Assembly: GCA_942491465.1 (NCBI GenBank)
Contig: CALOBA010000050.1
Span: forward strand, 1 to 64,000
Length of the DNA: 64,000 nucleotides
Source: CALOBA01 sp942491465
Lineage (GTDB): Bacteria; Pseudomonadota; Gammaproteobacteria; Chromatiales; Chromatiaceae
Direction of reading: 5' to 3'
Part shown: positions 39,884-50,234 of the stretch, piece after piece
Layout of the letters: the number at the start of each line of letters is the position of its first letter
Numbering within the stretch: position 1 is the first letter of the stretch
Notes under the pieces: model-generated
Told to the model about the DNA's origin: nothing
Databases searched by the model: none
The model's input: the letters and a program-made list of their open reading frames with translations, nothing else
Program-made: the position numbers and the translations under genes

Positions 39884-41047
39884 TTAATCGGGCCGCGCCA
39901 CCGCAACGCGGTTGCGGCCGCCGTGCTTGGCGTTGTAGAGCGACTGGTCCGCGGCGCGGTGCAGCTCCTGGGGCGAGCCGATGGCGGCGGCCTCGCTGTT
40001 GGCAACGCCCAGGCTGATGGTGACGGGGCCGGACAGGTCCGGAACCTCCCGCGTCAGATCGAGTTCCGAGACCGCGCGGCGCATCTGTTCGGCGAGCATC
40101 GCGGCACCGCCGGTTGGCGTCGCCGGCAGCAGCACGGCGAACTCCTCGCCACCGATCCGCGCCACCAAGTCGCCCGGACGGCGCAGCGCGCCCTGCATCG
40201 CCTGCGCCACCGCGTGCAGGCACTTGTCGCCGGCGACATGGCCGTAGCGGTCGTTGAATGCCTTGAAATGGTCGACATCGGCGATGATCAGCGACAGGCT
40301 GCCGCCTTCGCGCTGCGCCCGCCGCCATTCCCGGTCCAGCATTTCATCGAAGTTGCGCCGGCTCGCCACCCCGGTCAGCGCATCCAACCGCAGCATGCGC
40401 GTCAGCGCCCGTTCGCTCTTGATGGCGGCTTTCAACTTGAGCTGCAGCCGCACTGAACGTCCGAAGAAGCCGGCCATCTGTCGCGCCGAGAGCAGCATGG
40501 TGAAGCCGTAGATCAGCATCATCAGCCCCATGAATAGGTGGGTATGATCGCCCAAGGCCAGATTGCGCGCACTGATCGCCACGATGATCGGGAGTGCGAA
40601 ACAGGCGTAGTTGCGCTCGGTGAACGCCAGCAGCGGCACCGCCCCCGCGACCATGCCGCCCAGGGCGAAGGCGAGCAGGACTTGATGCATAAAAGAGGTG
40701 GGAGCAAACAACCACAGGGCCGCAGCTGCCCAGGCCAGGCCCGCGGCACAACAACCCGCCGTGAACCAACCCGCCCAGGCCCGGGTCCCCCGTGCCTGCT
40801 TCGGGGTGCGTCGGAACAGGACCATGGTCGCGGCGCGCGCGGCGGTGACCAAGACCAAGACCAGCAACCACAAGACCAGAAGATACCGGTCGACCTGCCC
40901 GGACAACAGCAACACCAGCAGAACGGCAACCATCAGGCTACCGAACAGGCCCACTCCAAGCGCTCCGTAGGAGTGCTCCAATTGAACGGCCCGAATGTCC
41001 GTCAAGCGTGGACTGCGGATATCCACGGATCGACTGGCGTTCTCCAT
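39884..41047 (-). CDS. Membrane-bound diguanylate cyclase (GGDEF)
   Basis: Predicted c-di-GMP synthase of about 387 residues. Six or so membrane helices occupy the N-terminal 190 residues (LFGSLMVAVLLVLLLSG through LMMLIYGFTMLLSAR). The GGDEF domain follows, with LSLIIADVDHFKAFNDRYGH and active-site motif GGEEF. An RPGD lies five residues before GGEEF, the canonical inhibitory I-site, so product inhibition is expected. The input domain is of MASE-like appearance but not assigned. The start MENASRS at 41047 is chosen because upstream residues are less coherent. It is a single gene behind the nuclease pair. Confidence 0.88.
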   Translation of the reverse strand: MENASRSVDIRSPRLTDIRAVQLEHSYGALGVGLFGSLMVAVLLVLLLSGQVDRYLLVLWLLVLVLVTAARAATMVLFRRTPKQARGTRAWAGWFTAGCCAAGLAWAAAALWLFAPTSFMHQVLLAFALGGMVAGAVPLLAFTERNYACFALPIIVAISARNLALGDHTHLFMGLMMLIYGFTMLLSARQMAGFFGRSVRLQLKLKAAIKSERALTRMLRLDALTGVASRRNFDEMLDREWRRAQREGGSLSLIIADVDHFKAFNDRYGHVAGDKCLHAVAQAMQGALRRPGDLVARIGGEEFAVLLPATPTGGAAMLAEQMRRAVSELDLTREVPDLSGPVTISLGVANSEAAAIGSPQELHRAADQSLYNAKHGGRNRVAVARPD

Positions 41048-41363
41048 CCCGGACCCCGACCTCAAGCGGTTTCGAAATGAACACTGGTTCCGGAACTCTA
41101 GCAAGTCCATAAGCTGCGGGGCGGGACGTGGGTCACGATGCCGAGAAGGCCTCCGGTCAGGGTCGCGGTCTGGCCGACGCCGGGGGGATGGTCATTGCCT
41201 GGACGCGCCGCGCGAGGGCCGACCCACCGGAGCCGACCGCATGCTCAGTTGCCATCGCCCGGGGCGGGCATGACGGGATGGAGCGGGAACAGCTCGGGGA
41301 GGGTGGGGGCTTGCGCTGGTGCCCGCGATACGGACGGCTCGGCGTCGGCGCTGGCGGCAATGC

Positions 41364-43340
41364 TCAGCGAGACTTGGGCTCGGGCGCCGGCGTCGCTGCC
41401 ACAACGTCGGCTTGGGGCGCGCTTGTGGCGGCAGGCACCGGGATGGCTGTGCGCTGCGGATTCGGTTCCGGCTGGTCAGCGACGGCGGCGACCCTTGTCG
41501 CGGATGGCGCATCGGAGGATTCGGCGGCCACCGGCTCAGGGGTGTCGGCGCCGGACGGATCATCGGCGTTGGCACTGCGCAGCCTCGGCTTGGCCGTCGG
41601 CGCGGGGGTCGGAGTCGCCGGTGTCGGCTCCGCGGCAGGCGTTCCGGACTCGGGCTCCGGCTCGGGCTCCGGCCAAATAAGCCGCGGCGGGGAGGCCGGC
41701 CCCTGCATGACCTTGAGCAGGGTCGCATCCCGGCTGTAGATGTCGCGGCGGAAGCCGACCCGACCGTCGGCGTCGGCCATGGCGGTCAGGTAGTAGATCA
41801 GCACCTGCAGGTGGTCGTCGAGATGGACGTAGCGGGTACTTCCGCGGTTGACCACGCGCTTGACCTCGGATTGATCCCAATTGGGCGTGTCGAGCACTTG
41901 GTCGGCCAGGTCGAGGGGGTCCTTGACGCGGATGCAGCCATGGCTGTAGGCGCGCTCGCCGCGGGCGAACAGGTGCTTGCTCGGGGTGTCGTGCAGGTAG
42001 ACCGCGTGGTTGTTGGGGAAGATGAACTTGACCCGACCGAGGGCGTTGCCGGGGCCGGCGGGCTGGACGATGCGGTAGCGACGGTGGTCGGCGGCATTGA
42101 CCCCATGGACGCGCCGACCTGTGCGCCGGTCCACGACCTGATATTTGCTCCCCACCCGGCCCATGCGCTTTTGGATGGAGACCGGCACCGACCAGGTCGG
42201 GTTGAAGACGACGTACTCCATCTCGTCACGAAACATCGGCGTCTGGTCCTTGCGCGTGCCGACCACGACGGGGGTGCTCCAGGCCAGCGCGTTGTCGCGG
42301 TAGAGCTGCAGCTGGAAGCCGGTGACGTCGACGAAGATGAACTCGTCACCGATGCGGTCGTAGAGCCAGCGCATGCGCTCGAGGTTGGCGCGGATCAGCA
42401 CGAGGCCGTCTTCGTCGATGGCCTGGTTGAGCGCGGCGAGCGTGCGCGGGCCGACGACACCGTCGGCGCCGAGACCGGAGCGGCGTTGGAAGGCCTTGAT
42501 GGCCTCGGTCATGGCCTCGTCGTAGTGCTCCGGGACGGTGCTTGAGGTCGCCTGCCAGTCGTCCAGACGGGCCAGGCGGGCGCGGATCAAGGGTACCCGC
42601 GGATCAACCATGCCGGTCTTCAGGCTGGCACCGGCCGGGATGGGCTCGGCACCGCCGTCCTCCAGCAGCTTGCGATAGCGCAGATAGGCGCGCTTGAGAT
42701 TGCGGTAGTAGAAGGGCTGGGTGATGGTCTCCGCCAGGTGCCCCGAGAGGTCCGGGGCGTTCAGGGCGGCGTCCAGATCGGCGCCCAGCGCAACGGCATC
42801 CACCGCCGAGGTAAAGGCTTCGGCGCCGCGGATGCGCTTCGGGTCGTACTTGCCGAAGCGCATGTGGTGGATGTAGCGCAGCAGGGCGTCGCTGAGGAGC
42901 AGGTCGGCATCGGCCCGCGCGTTGCCGCTCAGGGCGCCGAGGCCGCCGGCGTTGATCAGCGCCTCGATCTCGTCGGCGCGGAAGTCCGCGGGCTCGAGGC
43001 CGTCGTCGCGGCTGGCGGCGGCGAGGGCGAGCAGGTCGCGCACCTGCGGGTCGCTCCAGCGCAGCCCGAAGTCGCCGCCGGCGTAGACCTCCGCGAGCAG
43101 GCGCGACGAGAACAGGCTCGGGTCCGGCGCCACCGGTGCGACCAGCGTCTCCGGCACCGCCGGCGCTTCGCCGTCGGTGGCCGCGGCCTGATCGCCCGCA
43201 GGCGCAGCGACCGCCGGCTGCTGCGGCAGGAATGGCGTCAGGCGCTCCTGCAGCCTTGGATCAGCGCCCGCGGCGGCAACGCCCGATGACAACAGCAAGG
43301 CCAGCAGCAGCGTCGGCGGGCAAAGGCGATAAGGGTTCAT
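41364..43340 (-). CDS. L,D-transpeptidase, YcbB type
   Basis: Periplasmic peptidoglycan cross-linking enzyme, 658 residues. A Sec signal ends at GVAAA-GADP. A peptidoglycan-binding domain is at about 280-330 (IKAFQRRSGLGADGVVGPRT). The YkuD catalytic domain follows (VGTRKDQTPMFRDEMEYVVF) with HDTPSKHLFARGERAYSHGC and IRVKDPLDLADQ; the Cys in SHGC is the nucleophile. The N-terminal scaffold domain matches YcbB/LdtD-type proteins. The last 130 residues are Pro/Ala/Glu-rich and apparently disordered, an extension beyond the usual end. Such enzymes make 3-3 cross-links. Confidence 0.9.
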   Translation of the reverse strand: MNPYRLCPPTLLLALLLSSGVAAAGADPRLQERLTPFLPQQPAVAAPAGDQAAATDGEAPAVPETLVAPVAPDPSLFSSRLLAEVYAGGDFGLRWSDPQVRDLLALAAASRDDGLEPADFRADEIEALINAGGLGALSGNARADADLLLSDALLRYIHHMRFGKYDPKRIRGAEAFTSAVDAVALGADLDAALNAPDLSGHLAETITQPFYYRNLKRAYLRYRKLLEDGGAEPIPAGASLKTGMVDPRVPLIRARLARLDDWQATSSTVPEHYDEAMTEAIKAFQRRSGLGADGVVGPRTLAALNQAIDEDGLVLIRANLERMRWLYDRIGDEFIFVDVTGFQLQLYRDNALAWSTPVVVGTRKDQTPMFRDEMEYVVFNPTWSVPVSIQKRMGRVGSKYQVVDRRTGRRVHGVNAADHRRYRIVQPAGPGNALGRVKFIFPNNHAVYLHDTPSKHLFARGERAYSHGCIRVKDPLDLADQVLDTPNWDQSEVKRVVNRGSTRYVHLDDHLQVLIYYLTAMADADGRVGFRRDIYSRDATLLKVMQGPASPPRLIWPEPEPEPESGTPAAEPTPATPTPAPTAKPRLRSANADDPSGADTPEPVAAESSDAPSATRVAAVADQPEPNPQRTAIPVPAATSAPQADVVAATPAPEPKSR

Positions 43341-43505
43341 GTCGAGCTGTTCCGGTTGGGGTTGACCTGCGGGCTACCCCGGGGTCGGGCCTGTGATGCG
43401 AGAGGGTGGGCCGATGCCGAGGGGCGTCGGGCCGGATGGTCAGGACGCCGCCCGGCGTCGGCGATGGTCGAGCCGGACCGCACCGATCGCCTTGGCCCCG
43501 TTCGC

Positions 43506-44999
43506 TCAGGCCTCGCCGATCAGCTGCACGCGCCCGGTCTCGTCCACCGACTCCATCCGCACGTCGAACTGCCACAGCCTGCGGATGTGCAGCAGCACCT
43601 CATCGAAGGATTCGTCGAGGGGGCGTCGATTGTACTTGTAATGGCGCAGCGTCAGCGAGCGGTCGCCGCGCAGATCCACATTGTAGACCTGGATGTTGGG
43701 CTCGCGACTGCCGAGATTGTACTGATCGGCCAGGGCCTGGCGTAGCTGCCGGTAGCCGGTCTCCTCGTGGATGGCGGTGATCTCCAGCGTGTCCTCGCGA
43801 TCGTCGTCGCGCACCGAGAACAGGTGCAGCTCGCGCATCATCCGCGGCGACAGGTACTGGGCGATGAAGCTCTCGTCCTTGAAGTTGCGCATCGCAAACG
43901 GCAACACCTTCAGCCAGTCCTGGCCGGCGATGTCGGGAAACCAGTAGCGGTCCTCGTCGGTGGGGTCCTCGCAGATGCGGCGGAGGTCCTGCATCATGCC
44001 GAAGCCTAGGGCGTAGGGGTTGATGCCGTTGTAGTACGGCGCGTCGAACGGCGGCTGGAAGACGACGTTGGTGTGGGACTGGAGAACCTCGATCATGAAG
44101 CCGTCGCCGACCAACCCCTCGTCGTAGAGCCGATTCAGCAGCGTGTAGTGCCAGAAGGTGGCCCAGCCCTCGTTCATGACCTGGGTCTGGCGCTGGGGAT
44201 AGAAATACTGACCGACCCTGCGCACGATGCGCACGATCTCGCGCTGCCAAGGCTCCAGCAGCGGGGCGTTCTTCTCGATGAAGTAGAGCAGGTTCTCCTG
44301 GGGCTCGTCGGGGAAGCGTCGCTCCACGGCGCTCAACTCCTCGGACGGCTCCGGCGGCAGCGTCCGCCAGAGGTCGTTGACCTGGGATTGCAGATAGGCC
44401 TCGCGCTCGTGCTGGCGGCGCTTCTCTTCGGCCATGGACAGCGGCGACGGGCGCTTGTAGCGGTCGACGCCATAGTTCATCAATGCATGGCAGGAGTCGA
44501 GCAGCAGCTCGACCTCTTCCTGACCATAGCGCTCTTCGCACTCGGCGATGTAGGCGCGGGCGAAGACCAGATAGTCGATGATGGCATCGGCGCTGGTCCA
44601 GGTCTTGAACAGGTAGTTGCCCTTGAAGAAGCTGTTGTGACCGTAGCAGGCGTGGGCGATGACCAGGGCCTGCATGGGCAGCGTATTCTCCTCCATCAGG
44701 TAGGCGATGCAGGGGTCGGAGTTGATGACGATCTCGTAGGCCAACCCCATCTGGCCGCGGCGGTAGGTCTGCTCGGTGGCGACGAACTGCTTGCCGAAGG
44801 ACCAGTGCTGGTAGTTGATCGGCAGGCCCACGGCGGAGTAGGCGTCGATCATCTGCTCCGAGGTGATGACCTCGATCTGGTTGGGATAGATGTCCAGCCC
44901 ATACTCGCCGAGCGCCAGCCGGGAGATCTCTTTATCGAAGCGCTCCAACAGTGGAAAGGTCCACTCCGAGGAGTCGGAAATGATCTTGCTTGTTGCCAC
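43506..44999 (-). CDS. SpoVR family protein
   Basis: A 497-residue SpoVR protein, full length. Typical stretches are EYGLDIYPNQIEVITSEQMI, INYQHWSFGKQFVATEQTYR, GLAYEIVINSDPCIAYLMEE and ALVIAHACYGHNSFFKGNYL. The biochemical function is unknown; in enterobacteria and others it belongs with PrkA and YeaH in a stationary-phase or nitrogen-stress operon. It is the last gene of this three-gene minus-strand operon, 74 bases behind yeaH. The start has a short purine run and is not in doubt, since the frame begins with a conserved segment. Confidence 0.92.
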   Translation of the reverse strand: MATSKIISDSSEWTFPLLERFDKEISRLALGEYGLDIYPNQIEVITSEQMIDAYSAVGLPINYQHWSFGKQFVATEQTYRRGQMGLAYEIVINSDPCIAYLMEENTLPMQALVIAHACYGHNSFFKGNYLFKTWTSADAIIDYLVFARAYIAECEERYGQEEVELLLDSCHALMNYGVDRYKRPSPLSMAEEKRRQHEREAYLQSQVNDLWRTLPPEPSEELSAVERRFPDEPQENLLYFIEKNAPLLEPWQREIVRIVRRVGQYFYPQRQTQVMNEGWATFWHYTLLNRLYDEGLVGDGFMIEVLQSHTNVVFQPPFDAPYYNGINPYALGFGMMQDLRRICEDPTDEDRYWFPDIAGQDWLKVLPFAMRNFKDESFIAQYLSPRMMRELHLFSVRDDDREDTLEITAIHEETGYRQLRQALADQYNLGSREPNIQVYNVDLRGDRSLTLRHYKYNRRPLDESFDEVLLHIRRLWQFDVRMESVDETGRVQLIGEA

Positions 45000-45073
45000 T
45001 TCTGTTGACCTGCTCTTTAGAGTCTGATTGGCTGTTCGTCGCGTTTAATCGTAGGGACGCGGACCCGCGGAGG

Positions 45074-46345
45074 TCAGGCCTCTTGCTTCTTGAACAGCTC
45101 GCGGAAGACCGGGTAGATGTCTTCGGCGCTGTCGATCTCTTCCATGGCGAAGTGCGGGTGGGCGGCCTTGACGTCTTCGTAGGCATACCAGAGGCTCTGA
45201 TGCTGCCGCGGGGTGATCTCGACGTAGGCGTAGTAGCGCATCAGCGGCATCAGCCGGTTCATCAGCAGCTCGCGGCAGATGGTGGAGTCCGAGTCCCAGT
45301 TGTCGCCGTCGGAGGCCTGGGCCGCGTAGACGTTCCAGGTACCGGAGTCGTAGCGCTCGGAGATCACGTCGTAGGCCAGATTCAGGGCGCTGCTGACCAC
45401 GGTGCCGCCGGTCTCGCGGGAGTAGAAGAACTCCTGCTCGTCCACCTCCTGCGCAATGGTGTGGTGGCGGATGAAGACCACCTCGATCTTGTCGTAGTTC
45501 CGTTGCAGGAACAGGTACAGCAGGATGAAGAAACGCTTTGCCAGGTTCTTGCGGACCTGATCCATCGACCCGGACACGTCCATGATGCAGACCATGACCG
45601 CCTTGCTGGTGGGCTCAGGCTGCTTGGTGAAGGACTGATAGCGCAGGTCGAAGGTGTCGATGAACGGCAGCGCGGCGATGCGCGTCTTCAGTCGATCGAT
45701 CTCCTCGCGCAGCGCGACGATGCGCGGGTCGGTCTCCGCCGCACCGCCGTTCAGCAGGGCGGCGACCTCCTCCTCCAGCGTGCGGATGCGACGGCGATGG
45801 GGGGCGCCCAAGGCGGTACGGCGGGCGATGGCGCCGCGCAGCGAGCGCACCACGTCGATATTGGATGGCGCCCCGCTGGTCGAATAGCCGGCGCGCACGG
45901 TCTTGAACTCGGTACTGCCCACGAGCTGATTGCGCACCAGGTGCGGCAGTGCCAGGTCGTCGAACAGCAGATCCAGAAACTCCTCGCGGGACAGGTTGAA
46001 GACGAAGTCGTCCTCGCCGGCACCGCCGCGCCCGGCCTTGCCTTGACCGGAACCGCCGCCGCCCTCCCCTTCGGGCCGCGGCACCCGATCACCGGCCTCG
46101 AACTCCTTGTTGCCCGGATGGACCATGTCCCGCTTACCCCCGGAGCCGTGGTGGAAGATCGGCTCGGAGATATCCTTCGACGGGATACCGACCTTCTCCC
46201 CGCCGTCGGTATCGGTGATGCTGCGCCGGTTGACCGCATCGGCCACCGCACGCTTGAGCTGCCTCTTGTAGCGCTTCAAGAAGCGCTGCCGATTGACGGT
46301 GCTCTTGTTCTTGGCGTTGACGCGACGGTCGATAAAATGGGACAT
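45074..46345 (-). CDS. yeaH: YeaH/YhbH family protein (DUF444)
   Basis: A 423-residue DUF444 protein with a VWA-like C-terminal half. MSHFIDRRVNAKNKSTVNRQ is the conserved beginning. A Gly-rich linker lies at about 93-110 (GEGGGGSGQGKAGRGGAGED). The metal-ion site motif DVSGSMDQ is at about 268, followed by FFYSRETGGTVVSSALNLAY. It is the middle gene of the prkA-yeaH-spoVR operon and is thought to act together with the kinase. The function has not been fixed biochemically in the family. Confidence 0.93.
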   Translation of the reverse strand: MSHFIDRRVNAKNKSTVNRQRFLKRYKRQLKRAVADAVNRRSITDTDGGEKVGIPSKDISEPIFHHGSGGKRDMVHPGNKEFEAGDRVPRPEGEGGGGSGQGKAGRGGAGEDDFVFNLSREEFLDLLFDDLALPHLVRNQLVGSTEFKTVRAGYSTSGAPSNIDVVRSLRGAIARRTALGAPHRRRIRTLEEEVAALLNGGAAETDPRIVALREEIDRLKTRIAALPFIDTFDLRYQSFTKQPEPTSKAVMVCIMDVSGSMDQVRKNLAKRFFILLYLFLQRNYDKIEVVFIRHHTIAQEVDEQEFFYSRETGGTVVSSALNLAYDVISERYDSGTWNVYAAQASDGDNWDSDSTICRELLMNRLMPLMRYYAYVEITPRQHQSLWYAYEDVKAAHPHFAMEEIDSAEDIYPVFRELFKKQEA

Positions 46346-46413
46346 GGATTGCTCTAACCAGTGCCCGGTTGGGCGAGTTCGTTAAGATTGCCGAATCGCT
46401 TTCGACCCCATCC

Positions 46414-48336
46414 CTACTGGGACTTGCGCACCCGCAGATACCACTCCGACAGCAGCCGGACCTGCTTTGGCGTGTAGCCCTTCTGCACCATGCGGTCGAC
46501 GAACTGATCGTGCTTCTTCTTCTCGTCCGCCGAGGCCTTGGTGTTGAACGAGATGACCGGCAGCAGCTCCTCGGTGTTCGAGAACATCTTCTTCTCGATC
46601 ACCACGCGCAGCTTCTCGTAGCTGGTCCAGCGCGGGTTGGCGCCGTTGTTGTTGGCGCGCGCGCGCAGCACGAAGTTGACGATCTCGTTGCGGAAGTCCT
46701 TGGGATTGGAGATGCCTGCGGGCTTCTCGATCTTCTCCAGCTCGCTGTTCAGCGAGCCGCGATCCATCATCTCGCCGGTGTCCGGGTCGCGGTAGTCTTG
46801 ATCCTGAATCCAGTAGTCGGCGTAGGTCACGTAGCGGTCGAAGATGTTCTGGCCGTACTCGGAGTAGGACTCCAGATAGGCGGTCTGCAGCTCCTTGCCG
46901 ATGAACTCGGCGTAGCGCGGGGCCAGATATTGCTTGAGGAAGCCAAGATAACGATCCTGGACCTCTTGCGGCAGGTGCTCGCGGACGATCTGCTTCTCCA
47001 GCACATAGAGCAGATGCACCGGGTTGGCGGCGACCTCGCTGTGGTCGAAGTTGAACACCTGCGACAGGATCTTGAACGCGAAACGGGTCGAGATGCCGGA
47101 CATGCCCTCGTCGACACCGGCGTAGTCGCGGTATTCCTGCACCGACTTGGCCTTGGGGTCGGTGTCCTTCAGGTTCTCGCCGTCGTAGATGCGCATCTTG
47201 GAGAAGATGCTGGAGTTCTCCGGGTCCTTCATCCGGGTCAGCACCGAGAAGCGGGCCATCATCTGCAGCGTGCCCGGGGCGCAGGGGGCCTGGGCCAAGG
47301 AGCTGTGGCGCAGCAGCTTGTCGTAGATCTGCTTCTCCTCGGTGACGCGCAGGCAGTACGGCACCTTGACGATGTAGACACGGTCGAGGAACGCCTCGTT
47401 ATTCTTATTGTTGCGGAACGACTGCCACTCCGACTCATTGCTGTGGGCGAGGATGATGCCCTGGAACGGGATCGCCGACATACCCTCGGTGGGGTTGTAG
47501 TTCCCCTCCTGGGTGGCGGTGAGCAGCGGATGCAGCACCTTGATCGGCGCCTTGAACATCTCGACGAACTCCATCATGCCCTGGTTGGCGCGGCACAGGG
47601 CGCCGGAGTAGCTGTAGGCGTCGGCGTCGTTCTGGGCGAAGTGCTCCAGCTGGCGGATGTCGACCTTGCCCACCAGGGACGAGATGTCCTGGTTGTTCTC
47701 GTCGCCGGGCTCGGTCTTGGCCACGGCCACCTGCTCCAGGATCGACGGGTAGAGCTTGACCACGCGGAACTTGGTGATGTCGCCGTTGTATTCCTGTAGC
47801 CGCTTGACCGCCCAGGGCGACATGATCGTGCGCAGGTAGCGCACCGGGATGCCGTAGTCCTCTTCCAGGATCGGGCCGTCCTCCTCCGGCGAGAACAGGC
47901 TCAGCGGCGACTCGAATACCGGCGAGCCCTTGATGGCGTAGAACGGCGTCTGTTCCATCAGCTCCTTTAGCTTCTCGGCCAGCGACGACTTGCCGCCGCC
48001 GACGGGGCCGAGCAGGTAGAGGATCTGCTTCCTCTCCTCGAGGCCCTGGGCGGCGTGCTTCAGGTATGAAACCAGGTGCTCGATGGCCTCCTCCATGCCG
48101 TAGAACTCGGCGAAGGCGGGATACCGCTTGATGACCTTGTTCTGGAAGATTCGGCTCAGCCTGGAGTCGTTGTGGGTATCCACCATTTCGGGCTCGCCGA
48201 TCGCATCCAGCATCCGCTCGGAAGCCCCGGCATAGGCCATGGGATCTTCCTTACACAGCTTCAGATACTCATCGAGGCTCATCTCTTCCTCGCGAGAGGA
48301 CTCGTACCGCGCCTGGTAGCGCTCGAAGATCGACAT
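46414..48336 (-). CDS. prkA: PrkA serine protein kinase/ATPase
   Basis: PrkA (YeaG) of 640 residues. The AAA-type ATP site is LYLLGPVGGGKSSLAEKLKE near residue 105-125. Further conserved stretches are PVFESPLSLFSPEEDGPILE, FKAPIKVLHPLLTATQEGNY and PFQGIILAHSNESEWQSFRN. The C-terminal kinase-like domain is complete. It leads the prkA-yeaH-spoVR operon. The start MSIFERYQARY at 48336 is chosen since GAGGT stands at the right distance from that ATG, and the five-codon extension would overlap the site. In enterobacteria this operon responds to nitrogen limitation and stationary phase. Confidence 0.95.
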   Translation of the reverse strand: MSIFERYQARYESSREEEMSLDEYLKLCKEDPMAYAGASERMLDAIGEPEMVDTHNDSRLSRIFQNKVIKRYPAFAEFYGMEEAIEHLVSYLKHAAQGLEERKQILYLLGPVGGGKSSLAEKLKELMEQTPFYAIKGSPVFESPLSLFSPEEDGPILEEDYGIPVRYLRTIMSPWAVKRLQEYNGDITKFRVVKLYPSILEQVAVAKTEPGDENNQDISSLVGKVDIRQLEHFAQNDADAYSYSGALCRANQGMMEFVEMFKAPIKVLHPLLTATQEGNYNPTEGMSAIPFQGIILAHSNESEWQSFRNNKNNEAFLDRVYIVKVPYCLRVTEEKQIYDKLLRHSSLAQAPCAPGTLQMMARFSVLTRMKDPENSSIFSKMRIYDGENLKDTDPKAKSVQEYRDYAGVDEGMSGISTRFAFKILSQVFNFDHSEVAANPVHLLYVLEKQIVREHLPQEVQDRYLGFLKQYLAPRYAEFIGKELQTAYLESYSEYGQNIFDRYVTYADYWIQDQDYRDPDTGEMMDRGSLNSELEKIEKPAGISNPKDFRNEIVNFVLRARANNNGANPRWTSYEKLRVVIEKKMFSNTEELLPVISFNTKASADEKKKHDQFVDRMVQKGYTPKQVRLLSEWYLRVRKSQ

Positions 48337-48755
48337 CTCGGTGTACCTCACTCGAATTGCGAAACTGGTTCGTGCTGGCCCCGCAACGCGGGGTCGGCTG
48401 CAAGATCAAGGCTGAATCGGGTGGCATCATCCCGCTCGGGTCAGGCGGGTAGTGCAGCAAGCTTCGGGCCAGTCGGCCCAACCTGTCTGTCGTGTCTAGC
48501 GGCCGGCGTCCCGACATTCGCCCAAAGACGGCAGCCGCGCACCAAAGATGTGCGCACTGATCCGGGCTCAGACAAGGGCCGGTACAGGCCGACGGCGCAA
48601 ATCCCCCCGCTTTGGTCGGATTAGACACCTGAACGGCCGCGGGTTCAAAGGGGGCGGTCGCGCGACGTGCGGCCCCGGGTCGCGGACCGACTGGCGAGTC
48701 AGAGCAGATGGGCAGGGATCAGCACCGGGCAGATTGATGGTTCGGGCTTGCGGGG
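48337..48755. other. Gene-free stretch between prkA and the flippase gene
   Basis: 419 bases with no gene I can support. It must hold the promoter of prkA-yeaH-spoVR on the minus strand and the 3' end of the flippase gene. I see no clear sigma-54 or sigma-70 element and no terminator with a T-run. Confidence 0.4.
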
Positions 48756-50234
48756 TCAGGCCGCTCGTCGCCGCAGCAACGCCCGCCCGTCGACGGCGGC
48801 AACCAGGGCCAGATAGATCAGCAGCAGCAGCGTATTGATCAGCAGCGGATGCCAGTCGAGCAGCCCCGTCAGCCAAAGGCTTGCGCCATAGAGCCCGAGC
48901 CCCAGGGCGATGTAACCCGCCACCCGGACCAGATCGTAGGGCACCGGATAGAACCGCCGCCCGAGCAGGTAGGACAGCACCACCATGGTGCCGTAGCAGA
49001 GCAAGTGAGCCCAGGCCGCGCCGGTGTAGCCGTAGTCCGGCACCAGCACCAGCAGCGCGACCACGGTCACGCCGGCGCCCACCAGGGACACGCCGGCGCC
49101 GAGCAGCGTGCGGTCGGTCAGCTTGTACCAGATGGACAGATTGACGTAGATGCCGAGCAGCAGATTGGCCAGGAGCAGGATCGGCACCACGCTCAGCCCC
49201 TCGCGGTAGGCACTGCCGACGAAATACTGGAACAGGTCCAGGTATAGGAGCACCAGCAGAAAGATGAAGACGCAGAAGATCACGAAGCCGTTGAGCACCA
49301 GCGCATAGGTCCGCCGGGCATCCTCGGCCTTGGCGTAGGCGAAGAAGAACGGCTCGCCGGCGTAGCGAAACGCCTGGATGAACAGCGTCATCAGGATCGA
49401 GAGCTTGTAGCAGGCGCTGTAGATGCCGAGCTGGGCCATGTTGGTGGCGTCGTCGAAGGGCAGCAGGTACTTCAGCGCGGCGCGGTCGAGCATCTCGTTG
49501 ACGATGCCGGCCATGCCGATGACCACCATCGGCAGCGAATAGCGCAACATGCGCCGAAACAGTGCGCCGTCGTAGCCGCGCAGCCCGTCGCCGAGCTGCG
49601 GCGCGAGCAGCACCAGCTTGAGCCCGCTGGCGGCCAGATTGGCCAGGAAGACGTAGCCGATGCCGATGGTGGGGTTCCACAAACCGCCGAGCAGCGACCC
49701 CGGATCGGCCTCGTAGGCCTGCCGGCAGAACACGATGAAGAACAGATTGAGGCCGATGTTCGCGCCGATCTCGATCAGCTTAATCCCGGCAAAGCGCACC
49801 GCCCGGTTCTCGGCCCGCAGCCGGGCGAAGGCGATGGCACCCACCGAGTCCATGGCCAGGATGGCCGCCGTCCACCAGATGTACTCCGGGTGAGCGGCAT
49901 GGCGCAGCAGGTCCGCCACCGGCTGCTGCAACGCCACCGCAACGAGCACGAAGCCGGCGTTGGCCAGGATCACGAACCGCAGCACGGTGGCATAGACCAC
50001 CGCCGCCGGTCGCTCGCCGCCGGCGCGGAAGCGGAAATAGCCGGTCTCCATGCCGAACGCCATGAGCACGGCGAAAAAGCCCATGTAGGCGTAGAACTCC
50101 GCCACGACACCGTACTCCGCCGGTGCGAAGGTATAGGTGAACAACGGCACCAGCAGATAGTTCAAAAAGCGCCCGAGGACGCTGCTGACACCGTAGATGG
50201 CGGTCTGGGAGGCGAGGCGTTTGAGGGGGTTCAT
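48756..50234 (-). CDS. Polysaccharide flippase (MOP superfamily, Wzx-like)
   Basis: Integral membrane protein of 492 residues with about 12-14 helices. The N-terminal LASQTAIYGVSSVLGRFLNY and LLVPLFTYTFAPAEYGVVAE match the oligosaccharide flippase family. Central charged residues (SLPMVVIGMAGIVNEMLDRA) are also typical. Such proteins move lipid-linked sugar units across the inner membrane for capsule, O-antigen or exopolysaccharide. There are no glycosyltransferase genes beside it, so the polymer cannot be inferred. It is divergent from accA. Confidence 0.85.
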   Translation of the reverse strand: MNPLKRLASQTAIYGVSSVLGRFLNYLLVPLFTYTFAPAEYGVVAEFYAYMGFFAVLMAFGMETGYFRFRAGGERPAAVVYATVLRFVILANAGFVLVAVALQQPVADLLRHAAHPEYIWWTAAILAMDSVGAIAFARLRAENRAVRFAGIKLIEIGANIGLNLFFIVFCRQAYEADPGSLLGGLWNPTIGIGYVFLANLAASGLKLVLLAPQLGDGLRGYDGALFRRMLRYSLPMVVIGMAGIVNEMLDRAALKYLLPFDDATNMAQLGIYSACYKLSILMTLFIQAFRYAGEPFFFAYAKAEDARRTYALVLNGFVIFCVFIFLLVLLYLDLFQYFVGSAYREGLSVVPILLLANLLLGIYVNLSIWYKLTDRTLLGAGVSLVGAGVTVVALLVLVPDYGYTGAAWAHLLCYGTMVVLSYLLGRRFYPVPYDLVRVAGYIALGLGLYGASLWLTGLLDWHPLLINTLLLLIYLALVAAVDGRALLRRRAA